A stretch of 64,000 nucleotides of DNA from Lunularia cruciata (GCA_948567375.1 OX419762.1:25859465-25923464); one strand, 5' to 3'. Counted from the first letter of the stretch, positions 42,466 through 54,046 are shown. Translations and numbers: made by a program. Notes: generated by a model not told the origin, from the sequence alone.

Positions 42466-42680
42466 TGCACGTTGCAATCTCTACATCCACTTTGGGAGAT
42501 CCCAGATCTTCTTGTTTAATACAATAAATGGTTGGCAGGTCGTTTTGGACATTGCCCTTACTTTCTTGAGGGAGGAACTTAGTTGCTTCTTATACAACTT
42601 ATTGTCTTCCCACGGTTGCTTGAATGTAACGTTTGCACTCATGGATGCCAAATTTGCTACCATATCATATTGAGGTACTC
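42466..42680 (-). pseudogene. Gypsy element 1 region between gag and protease
   Basis: Minus-strand open frame (42,481-42,663) MVANLASMSANVTFKQPWED, then QPFIVLNKKIWDLPKWM. It reads into the protease frame on the other side of LTR copy 5. A stop lies just upstream near 42,675, at the edge of another inserted LTR fragment. Confidence 0.7.
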
Positions 42681-42689
42681 ATCCCAATT

Positions 42690-43925
42690 CACCTAAAAGA
42701 GAAATAGTAGTAGTAAATGAACCCAAAGTGTAGGATTAGACAGTAAGTATCTTCTGGTCAGTTACATGAGCAATAAGGAGAAAGTGGGTTACAAATTGAA
42801 GGTGTAGATAGTGTACACATGCTTTCAATTACAATTCTTGATGAGGATATAGTAGAATTAGCAAAGGAATTGATAGTAGTTAGACCCAAAGTAAGAGAAG
42901 TAGGAGTGCAGGTGTCTTCAGATCAGTTATCTGAGATATTATAGAAGAGTGGGTTGGGAGATAAAGAGTTAGAAATGTTACCTATGACCTCAATTGTAGT
43001 TCATAGTGAAGAAGTAGTAGAAACAATGAAGGATTTAGTAGAATCAGATAGACCCAAAGAAGGAGAAGTAATAAGAGTATCATCGGGTTTCCAAGCCAAA
43101 GTTGAAGTAGACATCGGATCAAAGTGGTAACAAATTGAGATATGAAGAGGTAGATATGAAGAGCTGCATTTTCATTTTGGATCTATAGGTTTATAGAGTT
43201 GTTGTAAAACAATATAGTTGTTAGCAACTATCAATTGCTCTACTATTTAAAGGGGGCATTTGTAGTATTGTGTTGTTCAATATTCATAATTTTTGAAGAT
43301 AAATAAAGCAAAGTGTTGTGAAGCAATGCTTGTTGCTTGAGCATGATTTTGGGTATCAACTCTGTTTGTGCAGTTGTGAGTGTTTGAAGAATTCTAAAGT
43401 GCAAGTCAGTGTGTTTGTTGGATGTTGAATTTCACAGCCTTGGTCTTCATTCTTTGTGTTTGATCCTAAGTGAAGTGCATTCAGAGCAATGCCTTGACAG
43501 ATCTGAGAGGAATTGTAGTGTTGGTAGTATTTTGTAGTTATGAGTGTAGTGCAATGTTGATGTGAAGCAATTTTGATTGAGGAAGTTGTGCCTTCAGTGG
43601 AGAGGTGGAACACAATTCTGAGGCAAATTTGTTTTGAAGTGAAGTGCCGTCTTTGGGAGAATTTGAATCATCACAATCAAGATTTGTTTGGACAAAATTT
43701 GCTATGTTGTGATTATGAGTGTGTGAATTAGTGACAAGTTGTCAAGATTGAGTGCTTGTTACTCTCTTCTATGTGTGGTTTCTAGCCAAGAGACTAAAGA
43801 AGGAATCAAGAAGAACCACATTTGTGACATTTGACTTTGTATTTGACCAATTCTACATCGTATCTCTGCAAGAACAAACTTTACTTACCTGATTACCACA
43901 AAAGTGATATTTCTGGGTTGTCACA
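42690..43925 (+). mobile_element. LTR copy 6, 3' part only, plus strand, in gypsy element 1
   Basis: About 1.24 kb matching the 3' part of LTR copy 1 from GTAGTAAATGAACCCAAAG onward, through the ORF tail, the TATTTAAAGGGGGC box near 43,243 and AATAAAGCAAAG near 43,303, to GGTTGTCACA at 43,925. The 5' part is missing and the left junction (42,670-42,695) is not exact. No target duplication was found. It separates the gag zinc knuckles from the protease of element 1. Confidence 0.8.
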
Positions 43926-44470
43926 GCCGGGCTCCCTTCTTGAGGTCTCTCCTCCTCAAGTGTTATACAATTTATAGTTGTATCCTCTTTTGTCTGAAGT
44001 GCAACACGCTTAGCTTAGGCTTGTACATATTTCATAGGCGGCTTTGGGTTTGGTGGATGAGGGCATTGGTTGCCCGTATGACCCAATCCTTTACAGCTCC
44101 TACATAAAGGAACATACACAATTTGCCGTCTTGGCTCTGGACAATTTGGAGACCAATGTCCCATCAAGCCACAATTATAACATGCTACTGGTGCAACATT
44201 TTAAGGTCAATTTTGGTTGCAGGTCGGTGGTCTTCATGGGAGAGCATTTGAGTTATACTCCCTTGGTACAATGTGCTTGCTTGAGGTGATACCTCTAGAG
44301 TTTGGTACACCGCCTTCTCTTCCTCTTCTTGGTTCCATCCAGGGACCCAATCAATCTGCTACATTAGGAATGCAGTACAAGTATTGCATTCCATATTTGC
44401 ATGGCCTGACTTGCCACACATGGTGGACCATACATTGGATCTACCAAATGATGGATGCTTTCTTTGGTCC
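43926..44470 (-). pseudogene. Gypsy element 1 gag C-terminus with two zinc knuckles
   Basis: Minus strand near 44,182-44,064: CYNCGLMGHWSPNC, then VPLCRSCKGLGHTGNQC. Both fit the CX2CX4HX4C nucleocapsid knuckle that binds retrotransposon RNA. The surrounding frame is interrupted, and the region downstream is cut at 43,925 by LTR copy 6. Confidence 0.85.
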
Positions 44471-44484
44471 TTTGCCCTAATCAT

Positions 44485-45641
44485 CTAGATCTTAAAATCC
44501 AGAAACTCTTTTATAAGAGTATCCAACTTATTGTCTGCCTTATGTACACTCTTCACTAGGAGTGTCAGTAACTTATTTTTTTGTGTCTTCATATTCTTCT
44601 TGGCTATGACTCTTTTTTTTATTCCAAAGAACTTGAAGATGTGGAGGATTCTTCCAAAGAAGGAGATGTACTGCAAGAAGCTCTCCATGTAGGCTTCTTG
44701 CCTTTATTCTCCGGATTCCATTGGTTATTGGAAGAATGAGAGTGGGCCTCCTTATATCGGGCGACATGTTTGAAGACTTTATCTAGGGGAGTTATATTCC
44801 TCTCCCTAGCAAAGATACAAAGCTCTGGTGATAGTTCTCCCAAGAACCAAATAATGGCTTGGGCATCGGAGTAACCCACCACACTTGATTGCTTTGGGAC
44901 TTGGTTCAAGAGAGCCATGAACTGCTCAGAGTAGTCTCTCAACTTCTCCTTCTTTCCTTTGTCTAGATAGTTGAGTGCCACAAAGACACTCATGTTGTAA
45001 TTAACTTCCCAGAATCATTCCAAGAAATTGCTTCTCAAGTTTGCCCAATCTGCTAGTACAAACCCCTTTTGGGTTACATGCGTAAACCAACTCTGAGCCT
45101 ACTTCCGGAGCAGATTGGGAAAAATCCGTAGGCAATCCGCCAAGTCATGTTCCTTATTGGCAAAGGAAATGACTTCAAATTCTTTGATGAATTTCTCATA
45201 ATCTTTGTCTTGCTTTGTCCCCTTATACTTCTGATAGGCGTATCAGGTGACAAGTAATGAAGTCATTGTTCAACTTGGTGGAATCAGCTATGGTAAGGTT
45301 GAACTTGATGGAACCAAGGAATTTGCTGGTATTGACGTTGTGTTGACAGCCCAGGGGTTCCAATTGGTCAAGTTCAACATGGGGTCATCTTTGACAATTA
45401 CTTCTTCTCTGATTGTGTTGACTTCAACCTGAGTGGAAGCAAGAGTTTCAACATCCTTGGAGTGTTCTTCAAAATTCCTTTGAGCCAATTGAGGAATCAT
45501 GCATAGAAGATGTTGACACTCTTCTTCTATCAAACTTTGTGTTTTCTTTTCATGGATAAATTCTTTAATAAACTTGACTTCCTTGATAGCTTTTGGGGAA
45601 GTCGGTGTACTGGGTCGTAAAGAATATGTTTTCCTGCTCAA
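44485..45641 (-). pseudogene. Ty3/gypsy gag core (element 1), broken
   Basis: Minus-strand pieces: 45,288-45,641 (KFIKEFIHEKKTQSLIEEEC, FEEHSKDVETLASTQVEVNT), then 44,619-44,993 (SVFVALNYLDKGKKEKLRDY, then AIIWFLGELSPELCIFARER and DKVFKHVARYKEAHSHS). This is the capsid-like core that packages element RNA. The two pieces are separated by stops between 44,993 and 45,288. It aligns along its length with the gag fragment at 23.9-24.7 kb. The 44,485-44,688 stretch adds a basic, leucine-rich tail. Confidence 0.88.
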
Positions 45642-45931
45642 GTCTTTTTGTTCTTGGAATTAGGAGACATAAAGTATCCATACCACCCAACTTCACGTTT
45701 CTTGCATTTGAGCTCTTGCAAGGATTCTTGAACTTTGTGACGGAGTTATAAGTCCAATGCCTCTCTTTTGGCCTTGTCTAAATTGATATGGCACTTCTGA
45801 TGTTCTTCTTCTTCACATTGCAATATTTGTCTTCAAGCTCTCATCTCCCATTGTTCACTCGATGCAGACATTCATATTGATTTGACATCCAATTTTGAAA
45901 TTGGCTTCTATTCTTCCACTTTTGAGATTTG
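45642..45931 (-). other. Gypsy element 1 leader between PBS and gag
   Basis: Non-coding leader that aligns with the same region of element 2 (24,722-25,120). Contains no intact ORF. Confidence 0.6.
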
Positions 45932-45951
45932 TATCCCCGGCAGTGGCACCA
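45932..45951 (-). other. tRNA-Asp-type primer binding site (element 1)
   Basis: On the minus strand it reads TGGTGCCACTGCCGGGGATA, seven bases after the TGTCACA end of the LTR. It is complementary to the 3' end of plant tRNA-Asp except at a few positions, two of them at CpG dinucleotides. The same primer is used by plant Athila/Tat-like elements. Confidence 0.8.
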
Positions 45952-45958
45952 AAAATCA

Positions 45959-46585
45959 TGTGACAACCCAAAAAATATCACTTTTGCAGTAATCAGGTAA
46001 GTAAAGTTTGTTCTCACAAAGATATGATTCAAAATTGGTCAAATACAAAGTAAAGTAACCAGATAAGCTCTTATTGGTTGCGTCTTTAATCTCTTAGGTA
46101 CAAACCACACCCAGAGTAACAAGCACTACTCACAGTCTTGTCACAACACTTTGTCACCCATAATCACAACTCTATCAAATCTTTCCAAACAATCTTGATT
46201 GTGATGATTTAGTCTCTCCCAAAAATGGCACCTCATTGCAAAATGACTTTGCCTCAAAATTATGTTCCATCCCTCCACTAAAGGCACAACTTCCTCGATC
46301 AAAATTGCTTCACATCAATACTACGCTACACTTACAATTGTCGAATACTACCAACACTACAATTCCTCTCAGATCTATCAAGGCATTGCTTTGATTGCAC
46401 TTCACTTAGGATCAAACACATAGAATGAAGATTATGGCTATGGAATCCAACATCTAACAAACACACTAATTTGCACTCAAAATTCTCCACACATTCACAA
46501 ACACAAACACAATGTCGATACTTGGAATTAAGCTCAAGTGATGAGCACTGAAATCAGAACTTTTCTTTATCTATTCTCAGAATTA
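45959..46585 (-). mobile_element. LTR copy 7 (segment a), 5' LTR of gypsy element 1
   Basis: The 3' 627 bp of the 5' LTR, ending TGTCACA at 45,959 beside the PBS. It is cut at 46,585 by plus-strand LTR copy 8. The LTR resumes at 55,106 and, after copy 9, at 60,165. Adjoining text matches uninterrupted copies across each break. Confidence 0.85.
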
Positions 46586-46926
46586 TGTGCATATATTTTT
46601 TGTTTTTTTCTGCTTTTTTAGCATTTGGAGAAGAAGTAAGCAAGAAAGCTGAATTATGAAGAAAAGAATGGACGGGAGTGTCTTTGGATGGAATCCAAAG
46701 AAGTCAACTTTGGGTCAAAGAATGGAATTACTCAGAAGGGGAGTACAATGGAACAAGTCCAAAGACCATCGTCTTTGGATTGGGCAGCGCAAGCCAATAC
46801 AAAGACCGTCTAACAACCTTTTTATGTGGCAAGAAAGTACACTTCAAGAAATGGTGGAGGCAGAAGAAGCATGTCTTGACAGTGATGGGACATCAACACG
46901 CAGAAGAAGGGGAAGACTCAGTCAAT

Positions 46927-47653
46927 ATGAGATTTTTTTTCAGTGTTTTCTCGTAGAGAGAGATGAAACGGCCCAAGGCAGAGCGGACCGCAACGCCAAC
47001 TCCCTGTCAGGAGTTGGCACGGATCCAAGCGCCGAGGGGAGGGGATAGCACTCGGCACCCATGCAGGACAACACATCCCGCTTACCGGCACCGCACCTCC
47101 CGCAAAATCCGAGCTTCTCAAACCCAGCACTCAAACGAAGCAAAGGGTTTGTGCAAGCCCCTCGCCAACTGAGGGGATCTCACACCACAAGCCCAAGACC
47201 TCGTCGGAGCGCCAAGTCCGATCACCAAGTCATTTGCAGGAACACGCGATGCCCGCTAATGAGACTCGTCGTCCCGCACAGATGCGAGTTGAGAAGTGCC
47301 ACCACTCACCGACGACGTGCGATGTGCTTGAGCACCTCACATGCAGGCCCCGGGGGGACCCCATCACCAACAAACTGAAACACACCGGCGCCCCATTGAG
47401 GGCGCCGGCCATCTGAATTGCTAGATCCATGGGAACTCCCGAGGCTGATCACTAATGCTGAACCCGACCAAACCCCAAGTCGCCAAGCGCCGAGCAAGTC
47501 CTCGCCACCTCACTAACGATGGAAAGTCCAAGCCGGCGCTTGGGAAGGAGCCCGAGCGGTTGATGAGCGCCGCCGGTGACCATGCCTCCGGATGCGGTTC
47601 CTCAAATTTTACAATGTTTGGTATGTTTGCATTGGATGTTTGCTTGTGTGTTC

Positions 47654-47654
<1 letters not shown>
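46927..47654 (-). other. ITS1-like segment
   Basis: Follows the 18S 3' end on the minus strand. Near 47,020 it contains GGCGCTTGGATCCGTGCCAA, close to the conserved green-plant ITS1 motif (GGCRY, spacer, GYGYCAAGGAA). The 5.8S gene is not present. Confidence 0.6.
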
Positions 47655-47722
<68 letters not shown>

Positions 47723-47837
47723 TTAAGAACTTCTCACAATGTCACCGGTGGCAAACCGCCGGCATCGCCGCAATCCAAACTCTTCACCGGACCATTCAAT
47801 CGGTAGGAGCAATAGGCGGTGTGTACAAAGGGCAGGG
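47655..47837 (-). rRNA. 18S rRNA 3'-end pseudogene fragment (~183 nt)
   Basis: The plus strand reads GATCCTTCCGCAGGTTCACC and then GGAAACCTTGTTACGACTTC, the complement of the universal 18S 3' end. Later CATTCAATCGGTAGGAGC and GGCGGTGTGTACAAAGGGC are recognisable. Several expected CpG positions are changed to CpA or TpG, so the copy is a decayed pseudogene. Confidence 0.93.
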
Positions 47838-47915
47838 AGTCAATTTTGAAATTGATTGAAGAATGACTGCAATTTGGGGTAATATAAAATTGCAATTGTG
47901 CAAGGGAAGTTGAAT

Positions 47916-50449
47916 ATTTCAAGTAGATTTCCTGTTCCTTTGAGTAGTCGTCCTATAGTAATGAGTGTCAAGAAGCCAATTGAGAGTGAAATTTTCTGAA
48001 ATCCAAAAGGGGTTAGAGTGTCTCGTCCAGGAGAGGGAATAGTCTCCAAAGAGCAAGAGAGCAGATCATGGTGAGGAAGGTCAAGAACACCCTCGCAGTA
48101 TGAAGTTTTGGAATTTGTAGGTTGGATGTCGTAGCAAGGATCGAGGTCTTGAATAGACTTTGTATTACTTTTTTAGCGTGGAACTAGAATTTCAATCTCA
48201 TAGGAGTCATGGTAGAGTTAGCTGCCAATAATTGTGAGGAAGGTCCTAAAGTCAAGGGGAAGAGAGGAAATCCGGCTCAATGGACTGAGTCAGATTGGAG
48301 GTTAGTGTTGGGGAAGGAAGAAAGAGAACCGATTGGGATCACCTTCTATTAGAAGTGTGATGTTGTAGAGGAGATTGCGGACATACAAAATTTGTTCTTT
48401 ACTCTGCGTACAATGAATGGTTACAAGGTGATGTCCTATTGGGACCCAATTAAACAAAGCATCATGAGGACAATAATAGCAATGTTCAAACTAGAACAAA
48501 AGACTTACGTGAACATGCAACATGCGGTCTTTTTCCACTAGATGTTTGCGGGAAAGAAGGTGAATTGGGCAAAGTGTTTTCACCAGCAAACAAGGCAGAT
48601 GGTTGTCAATTGGAAGAAAAATTCACCTCCACATTATTCTGCATCATTTGCAGCACATTTCTACTTTGGGTTGAATTTGTTGACAGCGGAGGAGAGGTGT
48701 CGCATGGTGTCACATTTTCATCTTGATTTGAGACGGGAAGTGGATTAAGAAGAACAACAATACATAGCACACCTACAAGCCAGTGATGATGACTTCTTGA
48801 GAACGGGACAACAGGAGATGGAAGAAGTCATAAGCCCAAAGATGAAGAAGCAGAATAACTCCAAAGCAGCAGAGTTGCCTCCAGCACAAAGAAAGACCCA
48901 AAGACTTGTTCTGTGGAGTAAGAAGGTAATGAAAGAAGAACCTTCGGAAACCAAGTCTGAAGGGGAGACAAAGTCTAGAGGAGAAGACTCAAAAGAAGCA
49001 GAACTCACGTTACAAAGTGGGGAATCCGGAAGTGAGAGTGAGGGTGAAGACAAAGTTCAGCAATCGGCTGAAGCAGAAGAAGATGAAGCATTTCATGCAA
49101 TAATTGACAATATACATAGAATGTGAATCACTGTGTAGCCCTGGTCATGGAAGAGAAGGAGGCTGAGAAAAAGAAGGAGTACCTTGCGGGGCCAAGTTCA
49201 GCAGGAAAGGAAGAAGGAAGCTCAGAAGTGTCGCTGAAATCAAGAAGATCGAGAGTTTGGAAGAAAGAGCCAATGGAAAAGGCAAAGTATGAAGATGGGA
49301 CCAAAGACAAAGAGAACTTTGGAGGAATACAATACTTATTGCATGTTGTAACTCCATTGTTGGGACTATTGAAAGAGCACCAGAAGGTAATCCCACAAGA
49401 TCATATGAAGGTGATGAATGAGTTGTAAGTGTTGAAGTATCTACTGGCTGAAGTGAAGGGATTGCCGGAGCGTGTAACCTGAAGAGACGAGGAAGTTGAA
49501 GAGCTTTGGGTGGATATAGTCTTGAGGAAGAAGACTTTTGAGAAGTTGCAAGAGATTTTTGAGTCAAGAGGGAGAGTAATGCAGCGGCAAGCCAAAGAGT
49601 TGAAGGAGCAGACGATGTTGCTGACCAAGATGAAAGAGGAGGTCAGTGAAGTGCGCATTGAGAGTACTCATGTAGAAGCAATGGCAGTAGTGATGGAGCA
49701 TGAGTTAGAAAGCTTGAGGAAGAGTGCAGCCGGGAAGGATCACGCATGGCAGAGAGAGGTGGCGGTCAGACATCAAGAAGAAGAAAGATTGAGAGAGTTG
49801 GTACAAAGTGCTGAGTTACAGAGCTCTCAGTATGTGGAGGAGAAGAAGATGCTCGTTGTTGAGTACAAAGATGAGTTGAAGATGTATCAGGAGGAGCTGA
49901 AGTCAGAGCAATCTTGAGGGTATGAATCAGAATCAATAGGAGAAGTTGTGGGAAATTTGAGAGCTATGCTGTGCACTAAGGCTGAAGGAAAATTGGATGA
50001 AGCAAGATTATACGAGTTAAAGTTGCTTGTGCAGAAAACTCGGAAGAGGAGAGCCAAAGATGTTGATATGAACACTCTACTAATCCAATTGAGGGAGCAA
50101 GTAGATAGGAAGATGTTAGAAGTAGGAGATAATGTCAGTTATCAGATTGGATTTAGTGAATTCAGAGTTAGAGAGAATTAGGAGTAGAGTGACAAAAGAG
50201 AAAAAGTCCAATGTTGTAGAAGTAGGAGTGCAAGTATCTTTGGGTTTAACATTCAAGACATCAGAGAAGAGTGGGTCAGGAGATAAAGAGATAGAAAGGT
50301 TACCCATGACCTCAATTTTAGTTCCTAGTGAAGAAGTAGTAGAAATAGTGAAGGATTTAGTAGAATCAGATATAACCAAAGAAGGAGAGGTAGTATGAAG
50401 ATCATTGGGTTTGAAAGTCAATGAGGAGATTGATATTGGATTGGAGTAG
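47916..50449 (+). pseudogene. LTR-borne coiled-coil ORF, subfamily I (copy 8)
   Basis: The start codon of the family (ATG in copies 3 and 9) is ATT here. Blocks: WTESDWRLVLGKEEREPIG near 48,290, KVNWAKCFHQQTRQMVVNWK then ASFAAHFYFGLNLLTAEERC (48,542-48,748), an acidic/Lys linker (48,797-49,126), SRVWKKEPMEKAKYEDG near 49,260, then a well preserved coil (49,510-49,917: EIFESRGRVMQRQAKELKEQ, SLRKSAAGKDHAWQREVAVR) and tail to 50,449. Several stops and a length not divisible by three show decay. The rDNA piece sits in the leader just upstream. Confidence 0.7.
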
Positions 50450-50869
50450 AAATAGTTTTGAGATAGGAAGAGGCAAATATGAAGAGGTGGTTTGTCATTA
50501 TGGTGTCATCGGGAAAATAATCTACACATAGTATTGGTGCCATTTGGTGTGAGTTTTCATGTTATTGAACTCAAGGGTTTATGTTTTGGTGAAACTGGTA
50601 GTTGTTTTGTGTTCTTGTCAGCTCAAGGATTTTCTCTTGTGTTGAGGGAGGGAGGAAATTGAGTGGTGGATTTTCTTTAATGTTACATAAGCTTGGGGTT
50701 TATTTGCATGTCACTTAAGCGCTGGAGTTTGTTTATGTTATAGAGGTCTCAAGAGTATTTTAATTAGCGGCAGTAGTAGAGGGTATTTGTGAAATTTGGC
50801 AGAAAACAGCCAAGATTTAGGAAAGGAAGTGCAGGGTTTTGGAGAAGAAGAAAGAGACCTGAACAGAGA

Positions 50870-52080
50870 GGATATTTTTGAGAGAAAGAGGTCTGGACAG
50901 GGAGAGAGGAATTTTGGAAGGGTTTGTGACTGGTGTGAATTGAAGGAGAGGAGATTTTTGGGAGAAAGAGGCCTAGAAGGAGAGGAGATTTTTGGGAGAA
51001 AGAGATCTGGAAGGAGAGGAGATTTTGTGAGAAAGAGGCCTGGAAGGAGAGGAGATTTTTGGGAGAAAGAGGTCTGGAAGGAGAGGAGATTTTGGGAGAA
51101 AGAGGTTTTGAAGGAAAGGAGATTTTTGGGAGAAAGAGGTCTGGAAGGAGAGGAGATTTTGGGAGAAAGAGGTTTTGAAGGAAAGGAGATTTTTGGAAGA
51201 AAGAGGCCTGGACAGGGAGAGAGGAATTTTGGAAGGCTTTGTGACTGGTGTGAATTGAAGGAGAGGAGATTTTTGGGAGAAAGAGGCCTGGACAGGGAGA
51301 GAGGAATTTTGGAAGGGTTTTGTGACTGGTGTGAATTGAAGGAGAGGAGATTTTTGGGAGAAAGAGGCCTGGAAGGAGAGGAGATTTTTGGGAGAAAGAG
51401 GTCTGGAAGGAGCGGAGATTTCAGGAGAAAGAGGTCTGGAAGGAGAGGGAGTTTTTGGGAGAAAGAGGTCTGGAAGGAGAGGAGATTTCGGGAGAAAGAG
51501 GTCTGGAAGGAGAGGAGATTTTTGGGAGAAAGAGGCCTGGACAGGGAGGATATTTTTGGAAGAAAGAGGCCTGGACAGGGAAAGAGGAATTTCAGAAGGG
51601 TTTGTGACTGGTGTGAATTGAAGGAGAGGAGATTTTTGGGAGAAAGAGGCCTGGATAGGAAGGGTATTTTTGGAAGAAAGAGGCCTGGACAGGGAGAGAG
51701 GAATTTTGGAAGGGTTTTGTGACTGGTGTAAATTGAAGGAGAGGAGATTTTTGGGGGAAAGAGGCCTAAACAGGGAGAGAGGAATTTTGGAAGGGTTTTG
51801 TGACTGGTGTGAATTGAAGGAGAGGAGATTTTTGTGAGAAAGAGGTTTGGAAGGAGAGGAGATTTTGGGAGAAAGAGGTCTGGAAGGAGAGGAGATTTTT
51901 GGGAGAAAGAGGCCTGGACAGGGAGGATATTTTTGAAAGAAAGAGGCCTGGACAGGGAGAGAGGAATTTTGAAATGGTTTGTGACTTGTGTGAATTGAAG
52001 GAGAGGAGATTTTTGGGAGAAAGAGACCTGGATAGGGAGGATATTTTTGGAAGAAAGAAGCCTGCACAGGAGAGAGACGA
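50870..52080 (+). repeat. Higher-order purine-rich tandem repeats
   Basis: A short unit, GAGGAGATTTTTGGGAGAAAG followed by AGGYCTGGA, is repeated dozens of times. It alternates with a longer unit that includes CAGGGAGAGAGGAATTTTGG and GTGACTGGTGTGAATTGAAG. Units are 36-45 and ~100 bp long and arranged in variable order. Two overlapping long frames result (50,796-51,722 plus, repeats of GRKRSGR and GERGLEGE; 50,973-52,130 minus), but both follow from the periodicity and are not evidence of a protein. Confidence 0.85.
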
Positions 52081-53040
52081 GAGAGGTTTTGTTTCGAGAG
52101 AAATGACTGCTTTGAGGAGAAGGGCTTCAAGGGAGATGATGTGAGCTATAGGGTCTACAGGGAATGAGTGTGCTTTGAAGGTGGTTCAGGAAGAGAGGTG
52201 AAATTTGGAAAGGATTTTGACTGGACTGTGCTTCGAAGAGAAAGGCTTTAGGAGAAATACAATGAGAGGGATAGTGTTTCGAGAGGAATGACAGTGCTTT
52301 AGGGACAGTGCATCGAGAGGAATGACAGTGTTTTAGGGACGTGCTTCAAGAGAAATGACTGTGCTTTGAGGAGAAGGGCTAGACAGGGAGATTTCACGAT
52401 GAGAAGAGTTTATGCCTGGAGAGAAAGAAAGGGAAAATTGCTAGGGTTTTGACAGGGAATTTGCTGCAGGGGAATTTTCAAAGGAAAAGCTTGGCTGTGA
52501 AGGAGCATTGAAGTCTAGACAGGAAAGCAGAGATTTTCAAGAGAGGCTTGGGCTTGTGCAAGAACAGCAAGAATTGTGGGAGAAAAGCCTGCACAGGAGA
52601 AATTTTTTAGAAGAGAAGGGTTTGGACAAAGGAACAAATAGGAGAGAGAAAATTTTGAGAAGAGAAGGGTTTGGACAGAGGAAGAAATAGGAGAGAGAAA
52701 TTTTTGAGTGGAAAGGGTTCTGGACAAAGGAAGTTGTAGGAGAAAATTCTTGAGAAAAGGCTTTTGCCTGAAACAGACCAGAGGAAGGATTTTCTTGCAG
52801 AGGAGGAGAATGACATAGCAAAGAGTTTAGGGGAATGCCAAAGAAGGGAGTGGAAGAGAAGGAAGTGACTTGTTTTTTGAGAAAGGTGTGAGCAATGTTT
52901 TCAGGAGAATGACATAACAAAGAGTCCGGGTGAATGACAGGGAAGGAGGTGAATAGTTTCAGGAAAAGAATAAAGAAGAAGTGGAACGAGAACCTATTGA
53001 CCAGAGAATAGACTTGGAGAAGATCTCAAACAGAGTCACA
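52081..53040. repeat. GA-rich, strand-biased tract
   Basis: The plus strand stays strongly purine-rich after the regular repeats end, with degenerate units such as AGAGGAATGACAGTG and AGAAGGGTTTGGACA. With 50,800-52,080 it makes about 2.2 kb of purine bias. No gene seen. Confidence 0.6.
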
Positions 53041-53350
53041 ACAGAACGGAGGGCTAAGAATTGTAAGGGTTTGGATGTAGAACTTGCTTAGTTCTCCTCC
53101 TTTGTGTACATGCTTCATCGTTGAAGATTTAGTCAATCATTGTAATGTTTGAAGCTGCTTAGGTTTCCCTTGAAAAATTTACAATTGCAAGGCTTGGGAT
53201 TACAATAAATATATACTTCCTTGATGAATGTGAATCTTCAGTCCATGAATAGTATAAATGAGAAGACTCTAGTCTTGGAGCTCTCAATCTTAGTCAAGCC
53301 GCACTTCCAAGACCTATCACTGACCTGATCATGATTATCTGAACCTGGCC

Positions 53351-54042
53351 TGTTACACCCATATGTGCATGTGTGTGGTATTGTGATATTTAACTTGGTA
53401 TTACAAGTACTTAAGAGATATTATTTATATAGAGATAAATGATGGTTCTATATTAGTCATGGTTAGCTAAAGTTAGTCATAGCTAGGATAGAGGGGATCT
53501 TACTTTAGAGGAAGTAGAAAAGATGAGCACCACTATTTTGGATTTTAGTGTGTTGACTTGGTATTATTCCTAGGTGTTTGGCTTTGAGGAAAGAGTTGAG
53601 AACTCTTGGGCCTGTAAGCCTTTTTGTTTTGGATTCTTCTTTAGTCCAAGGATAGCCCATGTGAAGGAATCCTTGACTTAGTGGTTGGGTCAAGATAGGA
53701 CCACATGCTTAGGGGAATATGCCCATGTGAATGGATATTCCTTTCTACTTTTTGACTTTACTTGACTTTTAGTCTAGTAACTTGAGTTACTATGGTAATT
53801 AGTAACTTTAGTACATAACTATTTCACAAGTATATAAACAAGGGGTGAGGAAGTACTCATCATCCTTTCATTTGCAACTATCTCTCTCTCATTGAGTTCT
53901 CTAGTGAGCAATGTCTTGAGTCTTGGAGTGTTAGCCTTGGAGGAGTATGATGGAGTTGGGGTTCCTTGCCTTCTTAGTCCATGGTGCGCTACCATAATAG
54001 CCATCAGGGGTTCATCTTGAGTGAGAGACAGGCCGGTTCACA
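53351..54042 (+). mobile_element. Solo LTR (692 bp) nested in the 3.86-kb insert
   Basis: Starts TGTTACACCC and ends GGTTCACA, flanked by GGCC (53,347-53,350 and 54,043-54,046). A TATATAAACAAGG box near 53,833 is followed by a pyrimidine-rich CTATCTCTCTCTC stretch, typical of plant LTR promoters. The surrounding host reads AACCTGGCC then ATAGGACTG if it is removed. Superfamily not determined; size fits Copia. Confidence 0.6.
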
Positions 54043-54046
54043 GGCC

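Larger units (their letters stand above)
46927..47837 (-). mobile_element. Retroposed-looking 18S-ITS1 rDNA segment
   Basis: A GC-rich 911-bp block in an AT-rich LTR that lacks it in copies 3 and 9. It is flanked by 7-bp direct repeats AGTCAAT (46,920-46,926 and 47,838-47,844). On the minus strand it starts inside 18S, runs through the 18S 3' end into about 730 bp of ITS1, and ends with a run of eight A six bases before the repeat. Truncated 5' end, A-rich 3' end and target duplication fit LINE-mediated retroposition of a pre-rRNA. DNA-level capture is possible. Confidence 0.7.

Noticed and set aside
50796-51722. 308-codon plus-strand ORF with GRKRSGR repeats
   Set aside because: Same repeat artefact; the frame breaks when repeat order changes and no non-repeat domain is attached.
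50973-52130. 385-codon minus-strand ORF
   Set aside because: It follows from a tandem repeat whose unit lacks stops in that frame; composition is only S, P, L, F, K repeats and both strands are open.
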